Source of the DNA: TMP-86 sp031394735
GTDB lineage: Bacteria > Pseudomonadota > Gammaproteobacteria > Steroidobacterales > Steroidobacteraceae
Assembly (NCBI GenBank): GCA_031394735.1
Contig: JANMXI010000050.1
Coordinates: forward strand, 1 to 64,000
Length of the DNA stretch: 64,000 nt
Reading direction: 5' to 3'
Position numbers and translations under genes: made by a program
The notes under the pieces: generated by a model
Database searches by the model: none
What the model was told of the DNA's origin: nothing
Seen by the model: only the letters and a program-made list of their open reading frames with translations
In this document: piece by piece, positions 51,557 to 59,558 of the stretch
How the letters are laid out: each line of letters begins with the position of its first letter
How positions within the stretch are numbered: position 1 is the first letter of the stretch

Positions 51557-52177
51557 ATGAGCGAGATCAAATCCGATGAGCAGGGACTGCAAAAGGCACT
51601 GGATACCCTGCACAGCCTGTTGACCACGGGCGAGACGGTCGAGGCCTGGGCCACACAGCGCCGCATCTTCGCCCTCAAGCACCGGCGCGTGGTGCTGGTG
51701 GCAACGTCGGGACGCTTCATCGCGCTGACTCGCAAACTCATCGGCGGCTATGACACGGCCGACATCCGCTGGCAGGACCTGAAGGAAACCCGGATCCGTG
51801 CCGGCATCTTCGGCGCCGACCTGACGGTCATCGCGCAATCCAGCTCCGACCTCAACATCGCCTCCGAGGTCAATCGGGTGTGGACCTACATGGGTTTGCG
51901 CAAGGATCAGGCGCAGGCTCTGTATCGCATCTGTCAGCAGCACGATCAGGCTTGGCGTGAGAAGCGGCGCGTTCGGGAGCTTGAAGAACTCCGCGCTAAA
52001 TCCGGCGGCGTTCAGTTCGCGCCGCCAGCCTTCTCCTCAGCACCCTCAGATGCGTCAGCCGGCTCTGAATCAGAGTCAACGCGCCGGCTTCGGCAGGCGC
52101 GCGAAATGTTGGACGCCAAGTTGATTTCGGATTCGGAGTTCGAAACCATCAAAGCTCGGATTGTTTCCGGGCTCTAG
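51557..52177 (+). CDS. PH-like and SHOCT-domain protein
   Basis: The 206-residue product has an N-terminal bacterial PH-like domain (about 25-115; HRRVVLVATSGRFIALTRKL, YDTADIRWQDLKETRI), a variable Ser/Ala-rich linker (about 145-170) and a C-terminal SHOCT domain (RLRQAREMLDAKLISDSEFE). It is cytoplasmic with unknown function. It converges on the FAD oxidase gene; a 69-bp repeat copy lies just after its stop. Confidence 0.8.
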   Translation: MSEIKSDEQGLQKALDTLHSLLTTGETVEAWATQRRIFALKHRRVVLVATSGRFIALTRKLIGGYDTADIRWQDLKETRIRAGIFGADLTVIAQSSSDLNIASEVNRVWTYMGLRKDQAQALYRICQQHDQAWREKRRVRELEELRAKSGGVQFAPPAFSSAPSDASAGSESESTRRLRQAREMLDAKLISDSEFETIKARIVSGL

Positions 52178-52243
52178 CGCTTCTCGTCGCTCAGTAAATC
52201 CGGGAGCGCGGGGGCGGGTATCCGTTGCGCCGCAGATCGCGCG

Positions 52244-52312
52244 CCACGGTCCACAGCAGTTCTTTGCACACCACAACAACTCACGGGCCGTGGCGAGCGC
52301 CTCGCGGGCAAA
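52244..52312. repeat. Two-hairpin dispersed repeat, copy 1
   Basis: This 69-bp element matches 61646-61714 closely. Hairpin 1 pairs CCACGGTCC (52244-52252) with GGGCCGTGG (52285-52293), with one G-U pair and 32 nt inside. Hairpin 2 pairs GCGAG (52293-52297) with CTCGC (52301-52305). The inner segment GCACACCACAACAA is identical in both copies. It lies in the gap between convergent genes. REP/BIME-like or small-RNA-like nature is inference. Confidence 0.75.
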
Positions 52313-52378
52313 CAGTCTGCCCCCCGCCACACCAGCGGTGGCAGCCATTTGCGTTCGAGGCTCAAAGTAAAAGCGCGC

Positions 52379-53698
52379 TCACCCCATAAGATGCGCAAAG
52401 TAAGAGTGTTGCAGTCGATTGATAGGATCTGCCCGCTTACGCAGCGATCGAAACAATTTAAGTCGGTCACCGAATGCTTTTGAGACGTGCTCAGGTCGCA
52501 GCGCTCGCGTTTGATTGAACGTCGGTACGCCGCCATGCTTGGAGGCGAACTCGTTGAAGTCGATCAGGAAGTCGTCCCAGCCTTTGTCGCCCACCGATGA
52601 GGGTTCGAGCGTGAACGCGGGACCGTCGTAGCTGAGGCTGAAGAGCGAATTGCGATCGCGATGCAGCCGCGAGGAGGTGTGCACGATGTTGCAACGATAA
52701 CGATGCTGTTTGTAGTACGCGTGGCAGAAGGCGAAATACTCGCCCAACAACCGTGGAAATTCCGGTTGCGCGAATGCCCAGAGGCTGTAGGTGAAGCGGG
52801 CCTTCCATGCCTCGCGCGGCAGTTCGCGCATCCATTCATGCGCGTACATGACCACGCCGCGCGCGGCGCGATTCAAGGTCGCATGTGCCGGCACTGCCAG
52901 CATGCCCCCCACCGAGGAACCGAACGCGGGCAGCACATTCTTCAGCACCGAGTTGCGGATCTGCCAGATGCCGGACCGGCTGGTGCTTGCGTCCTCGTCC
53001 AGCAAGCGCCGCTCGACGGTGATGCGGTCGTTGAACGGGAAGATCTGCAGCCGCAGCGCACCCGGTGCGCTGATGATCGCGGCAAATCGCGCCGCAAATT
53101 CTTTCAAGGAATAGCTCTGATAGTCTATTTTCACCGGCACGATGTCGCGTACCTTGAGCACCACTTCGTGCACCACGCCGAGCAGCCCGTAGCTGGAGCG
53201 CAGCACGCGCATCAGATCCGGTTCACGATCCGAAACCGTCATCGCCTTGCCTTGCGGCGTGATGATTTTCATCGCCGCGACACAGGAAGACATCTGCGAC
53301 ATCCCGTCCTGCAGGGACGGCTGCGGCAGACTGGCTGTCGCGATGGCACCGAGAGAAATGTTGGCGATTTCCGGTGTCAGCGGCAACTCCATACCGCGCT
53401 CGGCAAGTGTGCGCACGAGGTCACCGACGCGCACGCCGGCTTGTGCGCGTACCAGGTTGCCTTCAATTTCCAGGATCTTGTTGAGCGGCTGTGTATCCAG
53501 CGTCGTCCCGCCATCGCCCCCGACGCAACGCGCCTGGGAGTAGTCGGCGCCCAAGGGTCGCACCGGCGAGGGATAGGATTTTGTATTTTGAAGAATGGTC
53601 GGAATGTCTTCGACCTTCTTGGGACGCAAAATGATGCGTGGACGGCGAAAGACGCCGGAATTGTCCGCGCTTGGCGAACGATCGACCTTGGATACCAT
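52379..53698 (-). CDS. FAD-binding oxidoreductase, PCMH/aldonolactone oxidase-like
   Basis: The 439-residue product is a PCMH-type flavoprotein: RPRIILRPKKVEDIPTILQN, PVRPLGADYSQARCVGGDGG, ILEIEGNLVRAQAGVRVGDL and VLRSSYGLLGVVHEVVLKV make up the FAD domain, and the C-terminal half resembles D-arabinono-lactone oxidases without their terminal signature. The substrate is unknown. The ATG at 53698 follows GGGGGGAAG. A c-di-GMP-I riboswitch and a hairpin that covers this ribosome binding site precede it, so translation is probably controlled by c-di-GMP. Confidence 0.85.
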   Translation of the reverse strand: MVSKVDRSPSADNSGVFRRPRIILRPKKVEDIPTILQNTKSYPSPVRPLGADYSQARCVGGDGGTTLDTQPLNKILEIEGNLVRAQAGVRVGDLVRTLAERGMELPLTPEIANISLGAIATASLPQPSLQDGMSQMSSCVAAMKIITPQGKAMTVSDREPDLMRVLRSSYGLLGVVHEVVLKVRDIVPVKIDYQSYSLKEFAARFAAIISAPGALRLQIFPFNDRITVERRLLDEDASTSRSGIWQIRNSVLKNVLPAFGSSVGGMLAVPAHATLNRAARGVVMYAHEWMRELPREAWKARFTYSLWAFAQPEFPRLLGEYFAFCHAYYKQHRYRCNIVHTSSRLHRDRNSLFSLSYDGPAFTLEPSSVGDKGWDDFLIDFNEFASKHGGVPTFNQTRALRPEHVSKAFGDRLKLFRSLRKRADPINRLQHSYFAHLMG

Positions 53699-53701
53699 GC
53701 G

Positions 53702-53715
53702 CTTCCCCCCGGAAG
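53702..53715 (-). promoter_or_regulatory. Hairpin sequestering the ribosome binding site (riboswitch expression platform)
   Basis: On the minus strand CTTCC-GGGG-GGAAG forms a 5-bp stem and 4-nt loop that contains the GGGGGGAAG ribosome binding sequence, four bases before the ATG at 53698. It is downstream of the riboswitch and could be opened or closed by alternative pairing. Translational control is inference. Confidence 0.5.
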
Positions 53716-53765
53716 ATAATGGAAACTGCAACTAGGACCGTTGCTGTCGAGGGGCACGACGAGAA

Positions 53766-53868
53766 CTACTACTGGTAACCCCGCTATCGTAGGACCCTTC
53801 GAGGGACCCTTTAGACCGGTGGCTTTGCGTCCCCACCTTTCGGCGGGTTTGCCCTTAAAACAGCGCAG
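53766..53868 (-). ncRNA. c-di-GMP-I (GEMM-I) riboswitch
   Basis: The minus strand has all conserved blocks of the class I c-di-GMP riboswitch in order: AAGGGCAAACC (near 53857-53846), a stem closed by a GAAA tetraloop, GGGACGCAAAGCC (53833-53821), CCGG followed by the tetraloop-receptor segment CTAAA, a variable hairpin, and TAGCGGGGTTACC (53786-53774). The 5' and 3' ends can pair (ACTG with CAGT) as P1. The base in the position of G20 of the Vc2 riboswitch appears to be G, which favours c-di-GMP over cGAMP. The target gene starts about 70 nt downstream. Confidence 0.93.
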
Positions 53869-53919
53869 TCAATATGAGCCAGAATCCGTGTCGCTGTAAA
53901 GCAAAATCTAAGGGTGAAT

Positions 53920-53925
53920 TGTCAA
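53920..53925 (-). promoter_or_regulatory. Candidate -35 box upstream of the riboswitch
   Basis: On the minus strand TTGACA is at 53925-53920, about 50 bp before the riboswitch. No convincing -10 element is seen at 16-18 bp, so only the -35 part is proposed. Confidence 0.35.
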
Positions 53926-53961
53926 ATTGGAAATTGTGACGCAGGTCCGCGCACAGCTTGT

Positions 53962-55947
53962 TTATCCCATTAAAAGCACGGTTTCTGCGTGCTCGAGCGC
54001 CTCGGGCGTGCCGTACAGCACCACCACATCACCTTCCTTAAATACTGTATCTACGGCCGGGTCGCGTCCGACGATGCCATCGCGCCGCACCGCGCTCACC
54101 AACGCCTGTGCGCCGCGATCGTTGATGTCCGCAATGCTGCGGCCGACGGCCCACGCGCTGGGTGGCAGAATCACGCTGCTCAACTCTTCGCGATAGGCAT
54201 GGGTCGAATCCAGTAGCTGCGCGTTCTCGCCGCGGAAAATGTGGCGCAGCATTCCATAGCGATGACTTCTGATGTTGTCGACCGTCTTCACCACGCGCGA
54301 CACCGGCACTTTCAACAGCACCAGCAGATGCGACAGCAACATCAGGCTGGCTTCGAACGTTTCCGGCACGACTTCGGTTGCACCGGCTCTCTGCAATTCT
54401 TCCAGACGTGTGTCGTCCTGCGTGCGCACCAGCACCGGCACATCGGTTCGCGATTTGCGTAACGCCGCGAGGATCTGCAGCGACACGGCAGGACTGGCGA
54501 AGGTGATGACGACTGCGCTGGCACTTGCCAGGCCGACGTTTTCGAGTACCTCGATCTGCTTGGCATCGCCATACACCACCGGCTCGCCGGCCTGCCGGCC
54601 GGCGCGGATCCGCACCGGATCCAGATCCAGCGCGATGTATTCGAAACCGGTCTGCTCCAGCACGCGCGCAATGTTCTGGCCGACGCGGCCGAAGCCGCAG
54701 ATCACGACGTGATCGCGCTCAGCCAAAGCCTTGGTGTTGAGTGCTTCGCGGGCGGACTCGGACGGGCGCGGGCCCGATTCGCTCAGCAAGGCACGCGTAA
54801 TGCGCCGGTTATGGCGAATCAACAGCGGCGAGATCACCATGCTCAACACGGTGGCGGCGAGAATGGGCTGCACGATTTTCGGCGCCAGCAGTCCGCGCTG
54901 CAAGAGCAGCGTCAACAACGCGAAGCCGAATTCTCCTCCCTGTGACACCACCACGCCCACTCGGGTGGATTTGAACCAGCTTCCCGTTGCAGGCTTGGCC
55001 ACGAGGGTGACCACCAGGGTCTTGATCACGATCATGCCCACCAGGATCAGTGTCACCAGCGGCAACTGGCGAAACAGCAGGTCCATGTCGAGCAGCATGC
55101 CGATGGTGACGAAGAACAGACCGATGAGCACATCGCGATAGGAGCGGATCGTGGCCTCGACCTGATGACGGAATTCAGTTTCGGCCAGCATCATGCCGGC
55201 GAGGAAAGCGCCCAGGGCCAGCGACAAACCCACCGCCCGGGTTGCCCAGGCCGAGGCCAGCACGACCAGCAACACGGCCAGTGAAAAAAGTTCAGCGGAA
55301 TTCGCACCGGCGATGGCCATGAACAACGGCCGCAGCAGCCACCTGCCGGTTGCGAGCACGATGAGCAATGCCACCGTTGCGCTGCCCACCGATACCAGAA
55401 TGTGCAGGGGAGTTGCCAGCGATTCGCCGACGCTGAGCGCAGATACCAGGGCCAGCAGCAATGTGAATGCCAGATCCTGAAACAGGCAGATGGCCACCGC
55501 GAGGCGCCCGTGCGTACGATTGTTTTCGGATTGTTCGGTGAGCTGCGCCACGATGATGGCGGTGGATGACATGGCAATGGCGCCGCCGATGACCACGGCC
55601 ACGGAAGGGCTGATGCCTAGCACCGCAATGGCGATGCCTGCAACCACCGCGATGGTGCCGAGTACCTGGCCGCCGCCGACACCGAACACGTCCCAGCGCA
55701 TCGCCACCAGGCGCGGCAGCGAAAACTCCAGTCCCAGCGTGAACACCAGAAACACCACACCGAATTCGGCCAGCAATTGCGTGGTTTCATTGTTCTCGGC
55801 CAGGCCCAGGGCGTGAGGCCCCAGCAACATGCCGACGAACAGATAGCCGATGATGCCGGGCAGCCGCAACTTGCGCACCACTGCCACCACCGAGACGGCG
55901 GCCGTGAGCAATATGAGGATCTGCAGCAGGGCGTCGTGATGTGTCAT
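53962..55947 (-). CDS. Kef-type monovalent cation:proton antiporter (CPA2) with RCK domains
   Basis: The 661-residue product has a CPA2 antiporter domain of about twelve helices (residues 1-385; LRLPGIIGYLFVGMLLGPHA, GVVFLVFTLGLEFSLPRLVA), a TrkA-N/RCK domain (VVICGFGRVGQNIARVLEQT, about 412-530) with the GxGxxG nucleotide site, and a TrkA-C domain at the end. It likely exports K+ or Na+ in exchange for H+. The ATG at 55947 is taken; the frame is open to 56019. It is divergent from the mla operon. Confidence 0.92.
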   Translation of the reverse strand: MTHHDALLQILILLTAAVSVVAVVRKLRLPGIIGYLFVGMLLGPHALGLAENNETTQLLAEFGVVFLVFTLGLEFSLPRLVAMRWDVFGVGGGQVLGTIAVVAGIAIAVLGISPSVAVVIGGAIAMSSTAIIVAQLTEQSENNRTHGRLAVAICLFQDLAFTLLLALVSALSVGESLATPLHILVSVGSATVALLIVLATGRWLLRPLFMAIAGANSAELFSLAVLLVVLASAWATRAVGLSLALGAFLAGMMLAETEFRHQVEATIRSYRDVLIGLFFVTIGMLLDMDLLFRQLPLVTLILVGMIVIKTLVVTLVAKPATGSWFKSTRVGVVVSQGGEFGFALLTLLLQRGLLAPKIVQPILAATVLSMVISPLLIRHNRRITRALLSESGPRPSESAREALNTKALAERDHVVICGFGRVGQNIARVLEQTGFEYIALDLDPVRIRAGRQAGEPVVYGDAKQIEVLENVGLASASAVVITFASPAVSLQILAALRKSRTDVPVLVRTQDDTRLEELQRAGATEVVPETFEASLMLLSHLLVLLKVPVSRVVKTVDNIRSHRYGMLRHIFRGENAQLLDSTHAYREELSSVILPPSAWAVGRSIADINDRGAQALVSAVRRDGIVGRDPAVDTVFKEGDVVVLYGTPEALEHAETVLLMG

Positions 55948-56018
55948 GACCAGTGATTGACGGTAGACGGTCTGCGACTTCGAGGCAATGTTTGCGCGTG
56001 CCTGATAGCATCCGCGCA

Positions 56019-57149
56019 ATGACGGACTCGGCGGCGACGATCGAAATTGCGCAGGGCAGCGGTGCCCACCGGATCGATGTCGTGGGCAACTGGACGTTGG
56101 ACGCGATTCCCTTGCTCGACGCGCGCATCGCCGCGCTGCCCGGCTCTTTCAGCGGTGTGCTCGATTGCGATTGGTCGCGTGCCCGGGAGGTGGACCTCGG
56201 CGCTGCCTGGGTACTTATCGAGCGGCTGCAGGCCAGAGGCGCGACGCAGATCCGCCATACCGGCAATCCGCCGGAACTGCTGGCGTTGCTCGAATCCCTG
56301 CAGGAGCAGCGCAAGGGCGAACCGCTTACTCCTGAAACCACGACCTCGGCGCTGCAGCGTTCGGTGGTCAGCGTCGGCCGATGGTCGGTGCAGCAGGTGG
56401 AGAAGTCGCGCGAGGCGGTGGAGTTTTTCGGCCGCATCTTCACCGTACTCGGATCGGCCTTCCGGCGGCCGCGTGCGTTGCGAGTCACCTCGATCGCCCG
56501 CTTCGTCTACGAAACCGGCATCACCGCCATTCCTATCGTGGCGCTGATCGCCTTTCTGATCAGCGTCATCGTCGCCTACCTCGGTGCGCAGCAGCTCACC
56601 AAATTCGGCGCCGACATTTTCGTCGTCGACCTCGTGACCGTGGCGGTGTTGCGCGAGCTCGGCGTGCTGCTGACGGCCATCATCGTGGCGGGCCGCTCGG
56701 GCAGCGCATTTGCTGCCGAAATCGGAGTTATGCAGATCAACGAGGAAACCGACGCACTGCGCGCCATGGGCATGAACCCGATCGAATTGCTGACCGTGCC
56801 GCGCGTGCTGGGGCTGATGATCGCGCTGCCGCTGCTCACGGTGATCGCCGATGCCATGGGGCTCGCCGGCGGCGGCCTGCTGTCGCTTTTGCAGCTGAAC
56901 ATCCCCTGGCCGCAATTTGTCAATCGCATGCGCGAGGCGATCGCCCCCACCACCTTCTGGGTGGGCATCATCAAGGCGCCGGTGTTCGCGTTTCTGATCG
57001 CAATGGTGGGCACCTATCGCGGTATGCAAGTGCGCGATTCCGCGCGCGAACTGGGACGCCTGACCACTGTATCGGTGGTGCAATCGATCTTTCTGGTGAT
57101 CCTGGCCGATGCGTTGTTCGCCATCCTGTTCGTGAAGTTGGACATCTGA
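56019..57149 (+). CDS. mlaE: MlaE-type lipid transport permease with N-terminal STAS-like domain
   Basis: The 376-residue product has an N-terminal STAS-like domain (about 1-100; IDVVGNWTLDAIPLLDARIA) fused to the MlaE permease (about 130-376; GITAIPIVALIAFLISVIVA, LRELGVLLTAIIVAGRSGSA, EIGVMQINEETDALRAMGMN). In E. coli the STAS part is the separate protein MlaB, so the fusion merges two subunits. It is the first gene of an mlaE-mlaF-mlaD-lipoprotein operon and its TGA overlaps the next ATG (TGATG). Confidence 0.92.
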   Translation: MTDSAATIEIAQGSGAHRIDVVGNWTLDAIPLLDARIAALPGSFSGVLDCDWSRAREVDLGAAWVLIERLQARGATQIRHTGNPPELLALLESLQEQRKGEPLTPETTTSALQRSVVSVGRWSVQQVEKSREAVEFFGRIFTVLGSAFRRPRALRVTSIARFVYETGITAIPIVALIAFLISVIVAYLGAQQLTKFGADIFVVDLVTVAVLRELGVLLTAIIVAGRSGSAFAAEIGVMQINEETDALRAMGMNPIELLTVPRVLGLMIALPLLTVIADAMGLAGGGLLSLLQLNIPWPQFVNRMREAIAPTTFWVGIIKAPVFAFLIAMVGTYRGMQVRDSARELGRLTTVSVVQSIFLVILADALFAILFVKLDI

Positions 57150-57937
57150 TGGCCGGCGCGACTGCAACGGACCTAAACCCGGTCATCCGCGTCAGCGGAT
57201 TGGTGAACCGCTTCGGCAAGCAGGTGGTGCACGACGGCCTGGACCTTACGATCCAGCCGAATGAGATTTTCGGCATCGTCGGTGGCTCCGGAACCGGCAA
57301 GTCGGTATTGCTGCGGACCATTCTCGGATTGCAAGTGCCCTCCGCCGGCAGCGTCGAGTTGTATGGCAAGGACATTCACCGCATGTCACGCCCCGAGCGC
57401 GTCGAATTGATGAAGCACTACGGCGTCACCTTTCAGCACGGGGCGCTGATCAGTTCTCTGTCGGTGGCGGAGAACATCCAGCTCCCGCTGCGCGAATACC
57501 TGAATCTGTCCGATTCCGCGCTCGATCATCTGGTGGAACTCAATCTGCGGCTGGTCGGCCTGCCCGCCGACTCGGGCGCCAAATTTCCCTCGCAACTCTC
57601 CGGCGGCATGGTCAAGCGCGCGGCGCTGGCGCGCTCGCTGGCGCTGGAACCCAAGCTCCTGTTTCTGGATGAACCAACCGCCGGCTTGGATCCGATTTCC
57701 GCCACGGCCTTCGATACGTTACTGTTGTACCTGCGCTCGCATCTGCATCTGACGGTGGTCATGATCACGCACGATTTGGATACGCTCTTCAGGACCTGCA
57801 ACCGCGTCGGCGTCATCGTCGAGCGGCGTATGATCACCGACACGCTCCCCGGTCTGCTGAAGAGCGATCAGCCGTGGATTCACGAGTATTTTCACGGCCC
57901 GCGGGCGCGCGCAGCCGAAGGCGGATCGCATGGATAG
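57149..57937 (+). CDS. mlaF: MlaF-type lipid transport ATPase
   Basis: The 262-residue product has Walker A GGSGTGKSVLL (about 45-55), the Q-loop VTFQHGALISSLSV, signature LSGGMVKRAALA, Walker B LLFLDEPTAGLDP and the switch histidine in ITHDLDT. It powers lipid movement by MlaE and the MCE protein MlaD. The ATG at 57149 shares a base with the mlaE stop, and its 3' end overlaps mlaD by 8 bp. Confidence 0.94.
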   Translation: MAGATATDLNPVIRVSGLVNRFGKQVVHDGLDLTIQPNEIFGIVGGSGTGKSVLLRTILGLQVPSAGSVELYGKDIHRMSRPERVELMKHYGVTFQHGALISSLSVAENIQLPLREYLNLSDSALDHLVELNLRLVGLPADSGAKFPSQLSGGMVKRAALARSLALEPKLLFLDEPTAGLDPISATAFDTLLLYLRSHLHLTVVMITHDLDTLFRTCNRVGVIVERRMITDTLPGLLKSDQPWIHEYFHGPRARAAEGGSHG

Positions 57938-58865
57938 GGATGCAAATTATCTGGCCGTCGGCGCCTTTGTGCTGTTGGTGATCGCCATGGGCGTGTCCTT
58001 CGTGCTCTGGTATACCGAGCACCAGGACAAGCGCCAGTACAACCACTACGAAATCTACTTCCAGGGATCTGTCAGCGGCCTGAACGAGGGCAGCCCGGTC
58101 CGCTTTCTGGGTGTGAATGTCGGCCGGGTCACCCAGGTGGCCGTGGATCCGCAAGAGCGCAACCGCGTGCAGGTCATTGCGGATATCGAAACCTCCGCGC
58201 CCATCGATGGCCGCACGCTCGCGTCCTTGAGCCTGCAGGGCATCACCGGTCTGCTGTTCATCGACCTGGAGCAGGACCACGCTGCCAATGTGCTGACGGA
58301 ATTGCCGCACGGTCAGCGTTACGCCGTGATCCGCTCCAAGTCCTCCGACTTCGACAAGCTGTTATCGGCGCTGCCGACGCTGGCCGGTCACGCCGATGAG
58401 ATGATCGGCAAGCTCAACAACGCGCTCAGCGACCAGAACATCAAGGCCTTCTCGGACACCATCAACAACGCGCAGCTGGCCAGCGCCCAGCTGATCAAGA
58501 CGCTCAAGGGCGTAGATGACATGGCGACACAGATGCGGACCGCGGCCGATGAGGTGGAGCGCATGTCGGCCAGCATTCGCGGCATCAGCGATGAAGCCGC
58601 GCCGCAGGTCAAACAGATTCTCGCCCGTACCCGCGAGGTCGCCGACAATTTTGCACAGACTGCCAAGCAATTGGACAAGTTCATCGCCGACAACGAAAAA
58701 GGCGTGGCCCGCTTCACCGATCGCGGCCTGCCTGAATTCGAGCGGCTGTTGCGGGAAGGACGCGAGGCGGCCAAAGACATCCGCGAATTGTCGCGAACGC
58801 TGCGCGAGAATCCTTCTCAACTGATCTACGAACCCAGCTACCGGGGCGTCGAGGTGCCGCGATGA
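57930..58865 (+). CDS. mlaD: MCE-domain lipid transport protein (MlaD-like)
   Basis: The 311-residue product has an N-terminal membrane helix (about 7-28), an MCE domain (IYFQGSVSGLNEGSPVRFLG, LQGITGLLFIDLE) and a long helical C-terminal part (about 150-300; amphipathic repeats such as LASAQLIKTLKGVDDMATQM). At this length it resembles the longer PqiB/YebT-type or other MCE proteins rather than the short E. coli MlaD, so it may form an extended tube. It overlaps mlaF by 8 bp and the lipoprotein gene by 4 bp. Confidence 0.9.
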   Translation: MDRDANYLAVGAFVLLVIAMGVSFVLWYTEHQDKRQYNHYEIYFQGSVSGLNEGSPVRFLGVNVGRVTQVAVDPQERNRVQVIADIETSAPIDGRTLASLSLQGITGLLFIDLEQDHAANVLTELPHGQRYAVIRSKSSDFDKLLSALPTLAGHADEMIGKLNNALSDQNIKAFSDTINNAQLASAQLIKTLKGVDDMATQMRTAADEVERMSASIRGISDEAAPQVKQILARTREVADNFAQTAKQLDKFIADNEKGVARFTDRGLPEFERLLREGREAAKDIRELSRTLRENPSQLIYEPSYRGVEVPR

Positions 58866-59512
58866 TCGCTAAATCCGTTGGGGGGCTGGCGCTGTGCATG
58901 TCCCTGTGTGCCTGCACGTCGGGCCTGTTCACCAGCAAGATCCAGCCGACCTCGGCGTATCTGTTGTCGGTACGCAGCTCCTCGGCCGCTGCGGCGACGG
59001 GCGCCACGCCGGCGCCTGTATTGCCCGTCGATCTCGCCATCCTCAAGCCGCGCATGCGTCCCGGGTTGGAGTCAGGGCGCATTGCCGCGCTGTACCCGGA
59101 CCGCCGTCTGGAGTTCTATGCCGGTGGAACCTGGAGCGGTTCGCTCGATGAAGTGATGCAGAACCTGACGGTGCAGATGTTTCAGGATCGAGCCAATCTG
59201 CGCAGCGTGAGCGGCGAATCGACGCGCTTCGTCAGCAATTACTGGCTGGAGCTGTACGTGCACGACTTCGAAGCTGAATATGCCGGCAGTGGACCGCCGA
59301 CGATCAAAGTGCGTTTCGCTGCGCGGCTGGGCAGCACGGTGGGCCACGACAGCGTCGGCAACTACGAAGCCCAGGCTTCGCAAGTTGCTAGCGAGGACCG
59401 TCTCGGTCCCATCGTCGATGCCTTCGAGCGCGCCGCGAACGAAGCGCTCGGGAAGATCGTCGACGCGGCGGATGCGACCTTGCAAGGCGTCGCCGTCAAG
59501 TCGGAGCCCTAG
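58862..59512 (+). CDS. ABC-type transport auxiliary lipoprotein (PqiC-like)
   Basis: The 216-residue product has a lipoprotein signal (LALCMSLCAC, lipid on Cys near residue 18) and the auxiliary-lipoprotein fold (VDLAILKPRMRPGLESGRIA, LYPDRRLEFYAGGTWSGSLD). It is probably an outer-membrane partner of the MCE protein, in place of an MlaC/VacJ pair, which is not found here. Its ATG overlaps mlaD's stop (ATGA) and it closes the operon. Confidence 0.88.
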   Translation: MIAKSVGGLALCMSLCACTSGLFTSKIQPTSAYLLSVRSSSAAAATGATPAPVLPVDLAILKPRMRPGLESGRIAALYPDRRLEFYAGGTWSGSLDEVMQNLTVQMFQDRANLRSVSGESTRFVSNYWLELYVHDFEAEYAGSGPPTIKVRFAARLGSTVGHDSVGNYEAQASQVASEDRLGPIVDAFERAANEALGKIVDAADATLQGVAVKSEP

Positions 59513-59558
59513 CAGTCCGACTTTTCCACCAGCCGCGGCGCGCATCGCGTGCCGGTCG

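Noticed and set aside
53816..53880. rho-independent terminator in the region between the oxidase and the Kef antiporter
   Set aside because: The G+C-rich stems belong to the c-di-GMP riboswitch and are not followed by a T-run.
55944..57167. Minus-strand open frame (407 codons) opposite mlaE
   Set aside because: Gln/His/Arg-rich shadow frame; mlaE is well supported.
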